From Merluccius polli (taxonomy: Eukaryota > Chordata > Actinopteri > Gadiformes > Merlucciidae): 64,000 nt of DNA. Positions within the stretch are counted from its first letter, which is position 1, and each line of letters opens with the position of its first letter. Location of the stretch: NCBI GenBank assembly GCA_030340625.1, contig JAOPHQ010003131.1, positions 433,643 to 497,642 on the forward strand, read 5' to 3'. Position numbers and translations under genes: made by a program. Below, one piece after another: positions 37,481 through 49,848 of the stretch. The notes under the pieces were generated by a model. The model did no database searches and was not told the DNA's origin. It saw only the letters and a list, made by a program, of their open reading frames with translations.

Positions 37481-39559
37481 GAACTACAACCAAACCCTGT
37501 TTACCACAGAGACACGCAATGTCAAATAGGCGTTTGTGTTACCCGCTGGATTGTTAGCTAATCCATTGAATTGATTGAGTGATTGTGAACATTTATTTAT
37601 CCAATTATGAATAAACCAATCGACTAACGATACACAATTGAATTCATTCATTGTGTATATCCTATCGTCAGTGAATATTATGCTTTTGTTATATTTTTCA
37701 ATGTAACACTGATATTTCGATACAGTTGTATCAGGCTACAACATAACAAGTAATATTAATAGGTGGTATGGCCCTTTTTCTTTTTTTATAGTAGGCTATA
37801 AGTGTCCCATATTTCCGTTACATGTTGTCTATTAGTATGAATGAATATGTGATTAGAAATAAGGAAGATTGTTTCTTTTACTTTTACTGTGTTTATACAT
37901 TCATCATGTTTAGGCCAGATTTTACGTTGATAACTGTCAATTACGTCGACCTTGGAAATAAGTGTTGAACCCTCGGGTCTTTCAGCTCAAATTATCTCCA
38001 GCCTTGACTGAACAAAAACACAGCTTGGAAACTCACAGATATGCTCAAGTGTTGCATGCCGTTATTTGTTCACCATGAAGTCAATATATAACGTTTACTC
38101 ATAAACCTGATTCTGTTCTGTTTCTGCCAATAAAAACTATACGGCTAACCCCAGCGGTGTGTGCTGTGTTCCCAAACAGTAGGCCGTCTGGTATAGAAAC
38201 ATCTGGTGAGCCAGACAGACGACAACAGACATGCTATGGATAGCTATATGATTATAAACACCGCCCCTCCCCTATACACACACGCACGCGCGTACACACA
38301 CGCGCCCTTCACGCATACATATACACGCGCGCGCTCACACGCGTACATATACACGCGCGCGCCCACACGCATACGCACCGACATGCATATAGCCTACATA
38401 TACATACATACATACATACATACATACATACATACATACATACATACATACATACATACATACATACATACATACATACATAGGCTGCTACATACAGTAG
38501 GCTACATACGCCCACATACAGGCTACATACAAAGCCTACATACATAGGCTATCTATAGGCCCGGCATACATACTTCACTCACACATCACGCACCGGCGAG
38601 GCGGGATACATGTGCACAAGCCTTTCTCAAACACTGCCTAAAAAACGTGCTGCAGCAGCGGGACACTCCCCTAAAACGGTCGCATTTAGTGTCTGTTATA
38701 CGGTAACCGACGTCAAGCCCACTGGAGGTCGGTCGCTCGTTACGTGCGTTCCCTTTGTTGTGCGGGGCCACAGAGCCGGAGGTGGTTCGGCCACGGTCAG
38801 TTATTAGACCCGGTCCGCCACGGACCGGGTCTGGACTGCGGCGCAGCGGTGGTACAGAGTCCGTTTGGTCCTTTAGAGAAGACCCGGAGCCCAGAGGCGC
38901 CTCTGATGCATCTCAACCTGCACCTGCAGCTTCACACAATGCGAATGTAATATCTATTAAATAATAATAACAATAATAATTATAATTATAATTATTATTA
39001 TTATTATTAATAATAATAATAATAATAATAATAGTGTTATTATGAGTAAAACAAAGGAAGTGTGAGACATGGTTTGATGGTGAAACACGTTATACCGGTG
39101 GATAGTTTTATGAGACATGTGCGCCAATACTTACTGCTGGGGCTTCCCTTAGAGCTTAATTGATGGAGGAATAGGAAGAAACTGCATACAGCTTTTAAAA
39201 AAACAGGAAATTATACATTGACACTAAGTAAATACTTTTTCTAAGCCACAATGGCACGCCCAATTCTTTACAAGACCCGGGAATGGTTTTAAAATAGATG
39301 TCCATGTAGGCTAAATGTGCGCAGCCAAAAGTTGCTGTTGTTACATGTGGATGATGAATTGGTGAATTAGCATTAAGGCTATTTTTTGAAATATTTGATT
39401 TTAATCTGCCATGTTTTTAATCGCTAGTCTTTATGCTAATGCCCTCCACATAGCAGTGTAGGATCCACCTTAACTATCACCAGTGGCATGTCCAGAGGGG
39501 GGCTGGGGTGGCACATGCCCCCCCCCCCCCCCCCCCCCAACAAAAATAAATAAATAAAT
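37481..39559. other. Intergenic, with microsatellites
   Basis: 38275-38380 is a CACACGCGCG-type alternating tract, 38382-38482 a (CATA)n microsatellite, 38960-39045 an AAT/ATT repeat that is self-complementary, and 39519-39538 a C run. 38580-38950 is GC-rich but has no recognisable exon. Confidence 0.6.
38806..38832. repeat. Perfect GC-rich hairpin, 12-bp arms
   Basis: AGACCCGGTCCG, loop CCA, CGGACCGGGTCT. It lies in the GC-rich island at 38.6-38.95 kb. Confidence 0.9.
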
Positions 39560-39847
39560 AATGTGATTGGCTACCCCAACTAAATGGCAGTTGATAGGAT
39601 TTTAACTTCAACCATAAAACAATTGTTTTAACTACACAATGCTACATAATGTTTTTTTTACTGTCCTAGTTTGTGGACAGATTATCAGATGTTTATCTGT
39701 CTGTCTGTCTGTCTCTCTCTAGCATGTGATTGGCTTCCTCAACTAAATCTGGCAGTTGATAATTTTTGTTTTGTACACATTTGTATGGTTCTAGTTTGTG
39801 GACAGATTGTTGAATGTCTCTCTCTCCCCCCCCCCCCCCCCCCCCTC

Positions 39848-39930
<83 letters not shown>
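39560..39930. repeat. Dispersed repeat carrying a (CT)n microsatellite, two partial copies
   Basis: The words GATTGGCT, CAACTAAAT, GGCAGTTGATA and TAGTTTGTGGACAGATT occur in order at 39560-39700 and again at 39725-39815. A C run and (CT)n of about 85 bp follow. The same family is found in reverse orientation at 49800-49945 and 59295-59350. Confidence 0.8.
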
Positions 39931-39932
<2 letters not shown>

Positions 39933-40781
39933 CTCTCTCTCTTTCTTCCTCTCTTCCTCTCTCCCTGTTGTCCCTCTGTTTGTGTGTATCTCAGGTGTGC
40001 TAGTTCAGCCCTTATTCTGTAGCCTGTTTTTAAGATGGTTTGAGAACTAAACACACTTTGCTAGCATGTCTCTGCTTGAGGAATCACAGCTTTTGTCCTA
40101 TTCTGCTGTGTGCATAATTATTATTATTCACATTTGGGATGGAACAGGCACCTCCATATGTTGCTGATGTAGCTTTTGCAAATATTCTGAATTAAGAAAG
40201 AGTAAAACATTGTATTTTTCACAGTACCATGATACATGATATACATGATACTGCATTATCTTACTCTGTATGTAAATACAAAAAAAGTATACTCTAAGTT
40301 TTGGTTTCCCGTACAGATTAGGTTAAATGAGTTAAAGGCCATGGTGCAGGTTTAATTTTCTAATGAATCTGCGTATTTGCTTGTTGGTAATAAACATTTA
40401 AACTGTTATTCATTGTATTTGATGTTGTTGGGTATCACAAAACGTAATATAATACAAAAAGGTTGGTTTTTAGCCATCTATATTTTAGCAGTTCGCGATT
40501 GATTCTCATTTCCCCCACAATGCATTGCATGACGTCACATCGGTGAGACGACAGACCAAAGCCCGCCGTGAGACCATTGAGAGAGACGAGTAGAGAGAGG
40601 CTAGTAAGAGATTGTTCAGCAGATTATACAGATAAATACATATATATAGCCTAGATAGAGAGATAGATAGATAGACAGTTAGCTAGACAGCATAGAACGA
40701 TAGATAAATAGATACATGGAGAGAGATAGCCAGATAGCATAGCGTAGCATAGACAGATAGCTACACCCTCGAAGCGGTATA

Positions 40782-41106
40782 ATGCCGGGCTACTGTGCTT
40801 GTGCCGGTTGTAAACTATACACAGCTCCATGGCTTCCCGAAGGACAAGGCAACCCTTCGACAGTGGGTTCACTTTGTCCGAGTTAGGCGGGCACATTTTT
40901 CAACTACCTCCGTCACCGCCAATACCAAGATTTGCAGCGCGCATTTCAAGGAGGAGGACTACGACGAAGAGGACGCCAGAATGGTATCACTCGGGTTGAA
41001 GACCAAGAGGCTGGCAAAGCTGATTCCGACCACCGGGCCGTCTGCACAGCACCTCTCCGCCTGCCGCTACCACACCGAGAGGCACCGAGAAAGCAGAGCT
41101 GCTACG
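40782..41106 (+). pseudogene. THAP-domain exon of Kolobok transposase, frameshifted
   Basis: The ATG at 40782 opens MPGYCACAGC, the start of a C2CH THAP zinc finger. The rest of the domain (HGFPKDKATLRQWVHFVRVR, then KICSAHF with the C-x2-H pair) is in another frame, and the spacing is shorter than normal, so an indel lies near 40810. The exon ends ACG|GTAAGC, phase 0. THAP domains bind DNA and recognise transposon ends. Confidence 0.82.
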
Positions 41107-41375
41107 GTAAGCCTCATGATAATGCATGTAATGTTTATCTGCGCGTTAGAAAGATTAGAAAAGCACATTTCGTGATTCATGAAACTAAATTGTCCTGAAG
41201 TAAATGTCCAAAAGCTTGTCGTATCTAACTAGAAAGCACCATGACTAGTGTTTGTTTGGATCACTGGTGATCGTCAAGCGGCTTTCACAACAGCGCGTGT
41301 GTTTGACTATTACGGTTCTTTCATATGTATTAAACGTGACTGTGTCGCTGACCCTTTTGAATTTGTTTGTGCAAG

Positions 41376-41493
41376 ATGTTGATCGATGCTGCACAGCAGG
41401 AGACCGCGGACAGTGTCGACGTGAATGACCCCTTGCCCTCCACTTGTGACACTGGGACACAGTGCAATGTGAAGCCCCGTGGAAGGTCTCACG
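41376..41493 (+). pseudogene. Kolobok transposase, exon 2
   Basis: Acceptor TGTGCAAG|ATG (phase 0, matching exon 1) and donor CACG|GTAAAT (phase 1). It encodes an acidic linker starting MLIDAAQQETADSVDV. Splice phases fit the neighbouring exons. Confidence 0.65.
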
Positions 41494-41670
41494 GTAAATG
41501 TTGTATTTTGGGTGGTCGATATGCTGTCTAAAACATACGTTTCCAAAATCTATGCATACAGGACATTTCCATACACAGATGAAATTAATACATAGCCTAT
41601 GTCAAAACATAACCATGTAGATTTGCCATGATTGTCATATGTTTGGGTATGTTTACTACCTCTGCCACAG

Positions 41671-41877
41671 CTGTGCAGGTGAACCTGAAGCCCAAGATGG
41701 TCAGTGTGGGGACACAGACCCAAACTTCCCCCCCCTCACTAGTCCTGAACAGACCGATGATGAAGATGATCCGTCTGTCATCAGAGATTCATCGTGGGTG
41801 CCTGGAGGACATATGTCTGAGGATGAGGAGGAATTGTGTGAGGAGGAGCCATCTCACACCTGTGACCCCCACCAAAA
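41671..41877 (+). pseudogene. Kolobok transposase, exon 3, frameshift in a C run
   Basis: Acceptor GCCACAG|CT, phase 1. The frame begins VQVNLKPKMVSVGTQTQTSP. The expected acidic continuation (SPEQTDDEDDPSVIRDSSWV) is in the frame reached by restoring one base at the C8 run (41728-41735). In that frame the donor AAAA|GTGAGA is phase 2, which matches exon 4. Confidence 0.7.
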
Positions 41878-41973
41878 GTGAGATAATTTAAAGCCAACAT
41901 AGACCAACTTTGCATTTTCCTTTTTGTGTATCTGGTAGAATTGAATTCCCCCCCGCTCTCTTTTTTGTTGTAG

Positions 41974-42060
41974 TGGCATTGACAAATTCATTGTTTGCCA
42001 AGAGGTGCTCATGAGCCTGTTTGCCCTCTGTCCGGCCTGTTGTGAGAAGTCGGATAGTAG
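41974..42060 (+). pseudogene. Kolobok transposase, exon 4
   Basis: Acceptor TTGTTGTAG|T, phase 2. Encodes GIDKFIVCQEVLMSLFALCP and a Cys pair (CPACC), the 'KFIVF...LF..C..C' block I associate with Kolobok transposases. A possible donor is AGTAG|GTTTTG. The hAT insertion follows 45 bases later. Confidence 0.65.
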
Positions 42061-42105
42061 GTTTTGTATACACAGCAGGCCATATCTGATTAGAAAATCA
42101 GAATA

Positions 42106-43420
42106 TAGTGTTGCACCGATACCGATACTAGTATCGGGAGGGGCCCCGATACCGCACTAAAATGCTGGCATCGGTATCGACGAGTACGAACAAATAATGC
42201 GCCGATGCCATTTACAGATACTAATATGAAACTTGGAACGCAGCGCCTTGTGTCTTTCTGTGCGTTCACACCGAAAGCGCACAAAGAGGAATCCTCCTTG
42301 TCCACTCCACCTAAGTCGCTTTTGTCGCTTTTGTCCCCTTCAGAATGTTCGTTCTTGCTTTTTTTTTTAATTTAAAAGGCCAGCGCGCCACACGCGCTAA
42401 ACACCACCACTACTGCTGTAGCACAGCCCATTTACCGACACCGTTGATCACGGAAAGTTACTTGATAAAGTCATTAAAAACAGAATTACTCCGATTGGCT
42501 GGAGAGTGTAGGTTAAAAGTGTTTATTTACACCATCTTTGATTTACACCTGGGAAAGACGTCGACGCTATGAAGACGCTATGGCCACGTTGCTTGGCAAC
42601 GCCTGCATACGGGAGATATTAAATAGTCTGCTCGACTTGTAAAAATAAAAAAAACCTCACGATTTTCACTCTAAAACACATTAAAGTATTATTAATTGAT
42701 TACATATTTCATTCTTTCGTAAGTGACCATGGTACTTCGCGGAAGCAACCCTCCGCTTCGCGTCGGACGGTTCACGCCTCCGCGTCGTCCATTCATTTCT
42801 GTTAATGGACACCTCGTCGGGTTACTCCCCAATCATATTTACGGAAATGATCATCCCAAATAAACACCGATTTTGCCAAATGTAATGTTGTCAAATCATA
42901 GAGGACATCATAGAGGACATCATAGAGACATTCTCTCCCTTCACTCACTGCACTCACTGCAGTTATTTTTGCCACTGCTCGTTTTAGTTTTTTCAATGTG
43001 GATTTTGGAGTTGTAACTTGTTGCCATAGGACACCTTTTATTTATTTTATTTTATTTATTTTACCCTGGCTGCACTTAGAGGAGTGCACATCAGCCTAGA
43101 CCTTACAGGAGGAAGTAATTTCTTATTGCAATTCTGATTTGTTCTTACCTCAGATAGGCCTTAATGCCATGCACTCTCTACCTCATATGTATATTATTTC
43201 TTATTTTAATTTAATTTAACTTCTTGTTGCACTACGATTTACATGTTGTAATTACATGGATATTGCACTATTTTGGCATATTCAATTATTGTCACCCATA
43301 ACAGGTAGGCAATAAAAAAGTTCTTCTGGATTTACTGTGTATTCCTGACCAAGCCATGATAGCAATGATTTTACATCCAAGTGAGTATGCAGTTCTTTAG
43401 TATTAGAAGAAAAAAAGCTT

Positions 43421-43461
<41 letters not shown>

Positions 43462-43564
43462 TTTTCTCCAAACGGCGTGGTATCGGTATGGTATCGGTAT
43501 CGGCCGATACTACACAGCCGGGTATCGGTATCGGGGGCCAAAAAATGGTATCGGTGCAACACTA
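42106..43564. mobile_element. hAT element inserted in the Kolobok
   Basis: Ends TAGTGTTGCACCGATACC and its complement. Perfect 8-bp target duplication TCAGAATA at 42098-42105 and 43565-43572. Subterminal CCGATACCGATA-type repeats occur at both ends, and a TA microsatellite is present at 43421-43456. No transposase frame. Confidence 0.95.
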
Positions 43565-43801
43565 TCAGAATATCTAATTAAAATGTGATAGCCCTGACTG
43601 TCTGCCCACATTCAAATTTGTCTTGCCAGTTAATTTACAATGTATGTACCAGGCTTTAGGCTGTGGGTTTATGATGCCATCATAAACATCATGTGTGTTT
43701 CATTGAAAACATTTGACCAGTAATGTACCGTACTTACTCTATATTGAAACCTGATATACTGTTGATTACTCTTTTTTTTTTTTTTTTTTTTACATATCTA
43801 G

Positions 43802-44000
43802 GTCTGTGCATCATGTGGCTACCAACGTTTCTGGCAAAACCAGCCAATGCTCCACAGGAACATGGTGTCTCGTATTTCGGATCCCACAATGTGCTCCAAT
43901 GCTCACATATCCCAACCAATACCTTTAAACATTTATCATTCATAGAGTTACATTTATGCAAAATGCCAATTAATTATGGGTGTGATAAATGCCCACAAAG
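43802..44000 (+). pseudogene. Kolobok transposase, decayed downstream fragment
   Basis: After TATCTAG the sequence encodes VCASCGYQRFWQNQPML, resembling the 'C..CG..R.W.SQP' block that follows exon 4 in Kolobok proteins. A further fragment in another frame (TNTFKHLSFIELHL) fits the next conserved part. Stops and frame changes show it is dead. I cannot recognise the remaining catalytic region in 44-46 kb. Confidence 0.5.
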
Positions 44001-45866
44001 TTGAAAGTTTAACTAGATACAAGACAGATTGTACTTGACAGTATGGATATGATCTACATCCAAGTCCAAAGCTGTTATATAAACAGAATTTAGAATTCAA
44101 GTTTAGGCATTGTACAGATTCAAACAGACATTAATTGTTATTGCGATACATAGTTTCCCTAGAAATATTTTAAAGCATAAAACTGGCTAATGCAGAACCA
44201 GCAGTTAGCTAGCAACGGCTTGGTGGTGGTTTTCTGCATGCTGCATGTTATGTTTTCTCTTTGTGTGCTGTTTATTGCTTTGTTTTTTTTACTTAGTTGT
44301 TGGTGGTGGGACCTCGCTGCTCTTGTGCCTGTCTTTAGTCACTGTACCCCATGTGGTTTTGCAAGGGGTTCTGCATGCTGCATGTCTGCCTGCTGCTCAT
44401 TGTGTGTGCTGTGGTTTTATTTCTTTTGTTTGCATGAAATGTCTTTTATACAATTCAACATAGCTTACCAATCATTGTACCTGGTAGTGCCTTGTCTACA
44501 GGTCCTTTTCGGATTCTGATTTTCGCACAAGATTACAATCAAGGAAATGTTGCAAAAATGCTCGCTTTACATCTCCATTTGACACTTTTCCCCATAATTC
44601 CTTGTAGTATTAGTAGGAAAGGGAGTAAGGAATGATAACCCGAAAAGGACCTCTGTGTGTGCTTTTGTCTTTGGTCTTGCTCTATGTGCTTTTGATATCA
44701 CTGCATGTATGTATGCATGCATGTGTGAGAGAGAGAGCTGACCCTCGGGTAAGACCACACTTACATGTTGACCACACTTATACATGTTGATTCTTTTTGT
44801 GCCTAACCATTTTTTGTGATTTGTTTACTTTATCAGGAACTTTCCAACCTGTCTCTTTGTTCAGTAATATACTTGGGATAAACTAATAAACTGTTTTCAT
44901 TGGAATGTACGTGTTCTGTGTATTTTATCACACAGGGCCGTTGAGCTATCACAACAGAACAAGCATGACATAATTCTTGAACTGAAAAATACTTGATTTT
45001 ATTCATGTTGTGCCAATACGGTTTTTATTCATTGTCATCCAAACGAGGCCATTGAAAGCCATGATAGGTCTCATCACCACTCTGAAATTGTAGCCTGATG
45101 GTTGAAACCAGACAGGAGGGTAGAGGCTTCCTTCTATGAACACCATAAGGCCAGCGTATAGCCTGCCTGTACGCTGTGTACCGGTATTGCCTCGGGATAA
45201 GTAGGTTGGAAACTTAATTGTATACCTGTTTGTCATGCATGTTTATGCAACACATCTCTAGTCTAGTAATGGTAAAATAAACAAACAATGAACATACTCG
45301 TGCCTGCTGGCTTGAAGGGGACCATGATCCTGCCTGAAATGTGAGTAGGTTATCTTTAGCACAAACGGATTCAGGCAGCATGCCTCAAATCCTGGATGCT
45401 GAGTTAGGAACGTTACATCTGATGGCCGCGGGGTGAGCTCCGCGGCCAGCGACCAAAACGCACTCGCTTCCCTACAACACAAGCTCTCCACCACAGTTTC
45501 CATGGGACGACACCGCCCACACAGACACGCTTACTACTCTCTCCCTCTCCCGGTAAGCAGTACCCTGATGGGGAAAAAGTGTTATTGTATGCACTGCTGT
45601 TCATAGACCGCTCCAGCGCTCGTTGCTGCGATCTAAATGGTAGCTAGCGACTGACCAGCACACTTCGCCAACTCTCCACTCATTCTCCTCTGACCATGCA
45701 TTTCATTGTCTTTGACGGCCATCGGCTCTCATTCGCCCTCTCACTTCTGACCGGTTCGAAATTATATGGCTATGCTAACATAAATGTTATTTGTGGGTCT
45801 TGCCACCTCTTCCTCATCCCAGTTAGACGCCATAGTTCTAGTACAAGGCTGAGGCTACTTCCACCA
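44001..45866. other. 3' part of the Kolobok element, non-coding or decayed
   Basis: No domain recognised in open frames of up to 109 codons. It probably represents decayed transposase and 3' untranslated sequence of the element. Confidence 0.5.
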
Positions 45867-46035
45867 CGTCTCACCGATGTGACGTCATCGCCGAATTGCG
45901 CTAAAAATAACCGTTACGACCAAAAACTACACTTTAACACAATTTTGGAGACATTTCTAACTTCATATACATATCTTGAGTGCTTTATGTACCCATTAAT
46001 CGAAAGTGGTGTTTAACCTGCACCATGGCCTTTAA

Positions 46036-46680
46036 ATGAGGACTATGCTAATCCAAGGAAACAACCCAGATGAAATCTGTGCTGTGATAAACAAGTATAC
46101 ACGTATAAATACCCATGGAAAAGAGAATAATTAAAAACACTAACACTGGAAACAGGCTTTAAAAACTCAAAACTCAACATGTATATATCAGATATAAACC
46201 ATTTATGAGAACATTATGTGAGGGTGACATTTATTAGAGTCGAAACCACATGTTGTATTCTTTGTGGGGCCGATTAGAGGTAGATGTTTAGAAATAAAGA
46301 TTTATTAAAGTACTAAAATAGTTTTCTTTAAAAATATGGCTTTGAAAATGATCCGGTACTTACTGCCAGATCGAATGGCTTGGGGGGTGAAAGGTTGTAG
46401 GTGGGGGTTGTGGGGGAGGTGTAGTAGATCGAGGGTTAACCGTTGGATTGCCACCACTGGTGCCTCCAACACATGATTTTTTGGGGGGGCTTTTTTCCAA
46501 CATAAACGTACACATAAACACTTACACTTCGGACTAATGAAGCAGATTTTTAGTTATTATTATAGAAAGTATTATAACATATTAAAAAACATTTGATATA
46601 TAATTAATTATTATATACCTCTTAATATTATTATTCTTTATAGTAATAACATATTGTCAATATATAATATAGTTTTCATA
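46036..46680. other. Short AT-rich intergenic stretch
   Basis: No gene or repeat recognised. A G/T-rich patch lies at 46380-46440. Confidence 0.5.
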
Positions 46681-46684
46681 TATT

Positions 46685-48775
46685 ATATAGGTGATCTGAC
46701 AGTATTGTGGCTCGACCTAAACAATGCCTACGGTACGATATCCCACAAGCTAGTGGAAACGACACTGAAGACCTACCATGTCCCTGAACGATTCCAGAAG
46801 CAGTTTCTCTTGCAGTGCTACTTCGAGTTCAAGTTCAATATGCGTTTCATCTGCGGGAACTTCACCAGTGACTAGCAGAGACTGGAGGTGGGTATTTTCA
46901 CTGGGTGCACGATCTCGGTGATCCTGTTTTCCGCAGCAATGAACCTTCTCATCAAGTTACATCGGGGTGCAGTACTGGCAAGCGGCATTCCAACAGGCGC
47001 CCATCAGGGCATTCATGGACGACCTCACCATCACAGCAAAATCAGTGGAGGACTTGGTTGAGCTCACCGATTGGGCAAGGATGGAGTTCAAACCTGCAAA
47101 ATCCAGAAGCCTGGTACTAAGGAGGGGGTGTGTCCAGGATCGGTTTCGCTGTAAGATCAGAGAGGACATCATCCCAACGGTCCAAGAGAAACCAGTGAAG
47201 AGCTTGGGTAAGTGGCACAGGGCGGACCTCAACGACAAGGATAGTGTGAAGGAGATGCTCATTCAACCTGAAACCTGGATGACATCTCTGGAGAAGAGCG
47301 GCCTACCCGGCAAGTATAATACCAACATTGGGTTCCCATGCTTCCCAGACTGCTCTGGCCACTGCTCTTTTACAAGGTACCCATCTCCACTGTTGAGGGG
47401 CTCGAGAGGAAGATGAACACCTACCTGAGGAGATGGCTGGGCATCCCGAGAACCTTCTGCTCCATTGACCTGTAGAGCACAGTCAGCAAGCTGCAGCTGC
47501 CAGTAACATCCGTGGTCGAAGAGTACAAGGCAACAAAACACACCAGGCCATGATGGAAGAGTACGCCAGACAGTCATTGAGGTTAGAACAGGTCACAAGT
47601 GGTCAGCCAGCAGAGCACTGAGGGAAGTGGAGGATCACCTGCATCATGCCAGCATCGCCGGGTCAGTAGCCCAGGGCAGGTTAGGCCCGGGTTGCTCCAC
47701 CGGGATAAGCTGGGTCAAGGCCAACCCGAAGGAGAGGCATGGCATGGTGCAGAGGGAGGTCCGCAAGGCAGAGGAGGAAAGGCAATGTGTCAATGGGGGG
47801 TTGGCAGAGAGCCCCAGCCAACCAACCTGGAGCATGTCCTCTCCTCCTGTCAGTCAAGTCTGGCGGATGGGAAATTCCGGTTGCGACATGGCCAGATCCT
47901 GACACAGTTGGCTGCTGGTGTGGAGCAGGCAAGAAAGAAGCCCAAACAACTTTCTAAGGGGCCTCGCTTCATTAACTTTCTCAGGGCAGGGGAGAGTGCA
48001 GCAGCAGAGACGAGGAGCAAAGGGGTCCTGGCCACAACAAGTGACTAGGAGATGCAGGTGGACCTTAGGAAGCAGCTCAAATTCCCAGAGGAGATAACCC
48101 ACACTAGCCTAAGACCCAATATTGTCCTCTAGTCTAAAGGCACCAAGCAGGTGGTTCTTATTGAGCTTACAGTACCCTGGGAAGAGAGGATGGAGGAGGC
48201 ACATGAGCGCAAGCCAAATAATTTTTTGGAACCTTCCAGTTGAAGCTGAATGAATGAAGCTCCAGAGGCTTCGCAGGGCAGTCACTCTAGAGAGTGCTTG
48301 GACTGCTCGGGATTGAAAGGCCAGCTAGGAAGCGGCTGGTAGCCAACATCACCAAGCAGGCAGAGGCATCATCCCGGTGGATCTGGATAAAGCGGCATGA
48401 GTGGTGGCAGAGCCAACCTGGTGACAGATTAACAACATCATAGAGTTGAGTGGTGGACAGCGGGGGTAGTACCAGGACACTGGTATTACCGTCGAGACCC
48501 CCCGATGATACCGTCGAGACCCCCCTCCGAGACCCCCCTCCCATGACATGGGAATCGTCGATTCCCATGTCATGGGAAACGTCGATGAAGGGGGTTGCCC
48601 ATTTAAAAATCTGCAGAAGCCACTCAACTCAGTCCCAGTTTGGAGGGATGTGCCTTGAGGGAGGGAAAGAGAGAGTGCCACTGGCTCACAGATGGTGCAG
48701 TTGTGAGTACCTGTAATGGTGAACCGGTTGTAGTAAGCCTCATCGTATTTTGCATATACAGTATATATTATATTT
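46685..48775 (+). mobile_element. R2-like (restriction-like endonuclease type) LINE, 5'-truncated copy
   Basis: The reverse-transcriptase pieces are in order: WLDLNNAYGTISH (motif A), GIFTGCTISVILFSAAMNLL, then AFMDDLTITAKS with the catalytic DD, then KPAKSRSLVL and SGLPGKY. A Cys/His stretch (NLEHVLSSC) and a C-terminal block with RPN...IELTVPWEERMEEAHE follow. That block resembles the PD-(D/E)xK restriction-like endonuclease of R2/R4-type elements, with the usual Asp replaced by Asn. Stops (46873, 48131) and frameshifts kill it. The 3' end is ATCGTATTTTGCATATA. Confidence 0.75.
48540..48576. repeat. Perfect 17-bp palindrome in the LINE 3' region
   Basis: CCCATGACATGGGAATC, loop GTC, GATTCCCATGTCATGGG. 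Each arm contains the smaller palindrome CCCATGACATGGG. The second copy of this LINE (61.8-63.5 kb) lacks it. Confidence 0.92.
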
Positions 48776-49797
48776 ATAGTGACAGTGAGAGAAACATACA
48801 GTGGAAGACATTTCTGCAGTTTAGGGCAGTTCAGTTTAGCTTACCAGCAACTAACGTGTACTTAAACCACAGACTCCGTAAAATACCAATACCATCTTGG
48901 TTTCATTCATCTGAACATTTTTGGAAAATGTCAGCAGTAGTCTGCAATTTTTCATGTTTGAGCGACTTGTCATTCAGGGTAATATACAATTTTTATGTAT
49001 CTCTTTTTTCTTTTCTTTTTTTTCTATTTTGTTATTTAGCAGACACCTTTATACAAACAATTTCAATGAATTCAGATACCTGTCATTGTTATCTTTCTAA
49101 ACACATTGGGGCATTGGGGGTTGAAACATTGGGACATTGGGGGTTGAAACCAGTACCTTTCAACTTCATCACTTAATCATACCCCTTTTTATTTTAATTT
49201 TGTAAATATGAATTGTCTATTCACTTTTGTTGAACATCTTGTTGAAATCAGAATCAGAATCTGACTGACACATTTCATGTTTTCCCACACAAGAAATGCA
49301 ACATGAACTATACACAAATGTTTGGCATGTCTTTTCATATCAAACAGCTGGAAATACATTTTAAGGTAAGTATAATTAATATGAATAAAGTTGAATAACA
49401 TTAACAACAGGAGATTGGAAAGCAATGTTATTTGTGCTTAAAGCAAATAGTCTCAACACTGCCTACTGCTGGCAAGTTATATGTAACTAAATATATCTCC
49501 AAACCCAATAAGCTTAAGTAATTATTAAACACTACCCCACACACCCAAAAACACTCTCAATGTTGACCCCAACAGTCCACTCACCGTAGAAATACCACGG
49601 TCCCCATCAAACCTCAGTAAACCCTGGTTCCATTTCCTGTGTGGCGTTGCTCAAGGGCAGGAGAATAAGCACTGCTGTTGCCAGGGTTAGGGGTTCCATT
49701 TCCTGTCCGCCTTGATGTTCCAGAGTTCCAAACTAACCACTGTCCATTTCCTGGGTAGCCGGGCGGAATTTCGCAATTGCTCCTTTATGAGGGAAAA

Positions 49798-49848
<51 letters not shown>

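Larger units (their letters stand above)
40336..46031 (+). mobile_element. Kolobok-type DNA transposon with THAP transposase remnant
   Basis: Ends are a perfect 17-bp inverted repeat, AGGCCATGGTGCAGGTT, flanked by TTAA (40332-40335 and 46032-46035). A 21-bp perfect subterminal inverted repeat containing TGACGTCACATCGG lies at 40532-40552 and 45867-45887. Inside, 40782-42060 and about 43802-43860 carry THAP and Kolobok-like coding exons. TTAA duplications plus a THAP transposase define Kolobok. A hAT element (42106-43564) interrupts it, leaving about 4.2 kb of original element. Confidence 0.87.

Noticed and set aside
38206..38547. His/Tyr/Ile-rich frame
   Set aside because: Translation of CATA and CACACG microsatellites.
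47599..48048. 149-codon plus-strand frame as a host protein
   Set aside because: It lies within the R2-like LINE and its other copy at 62-63 kb repeats it in reverse; it is decayed ORF sequence.
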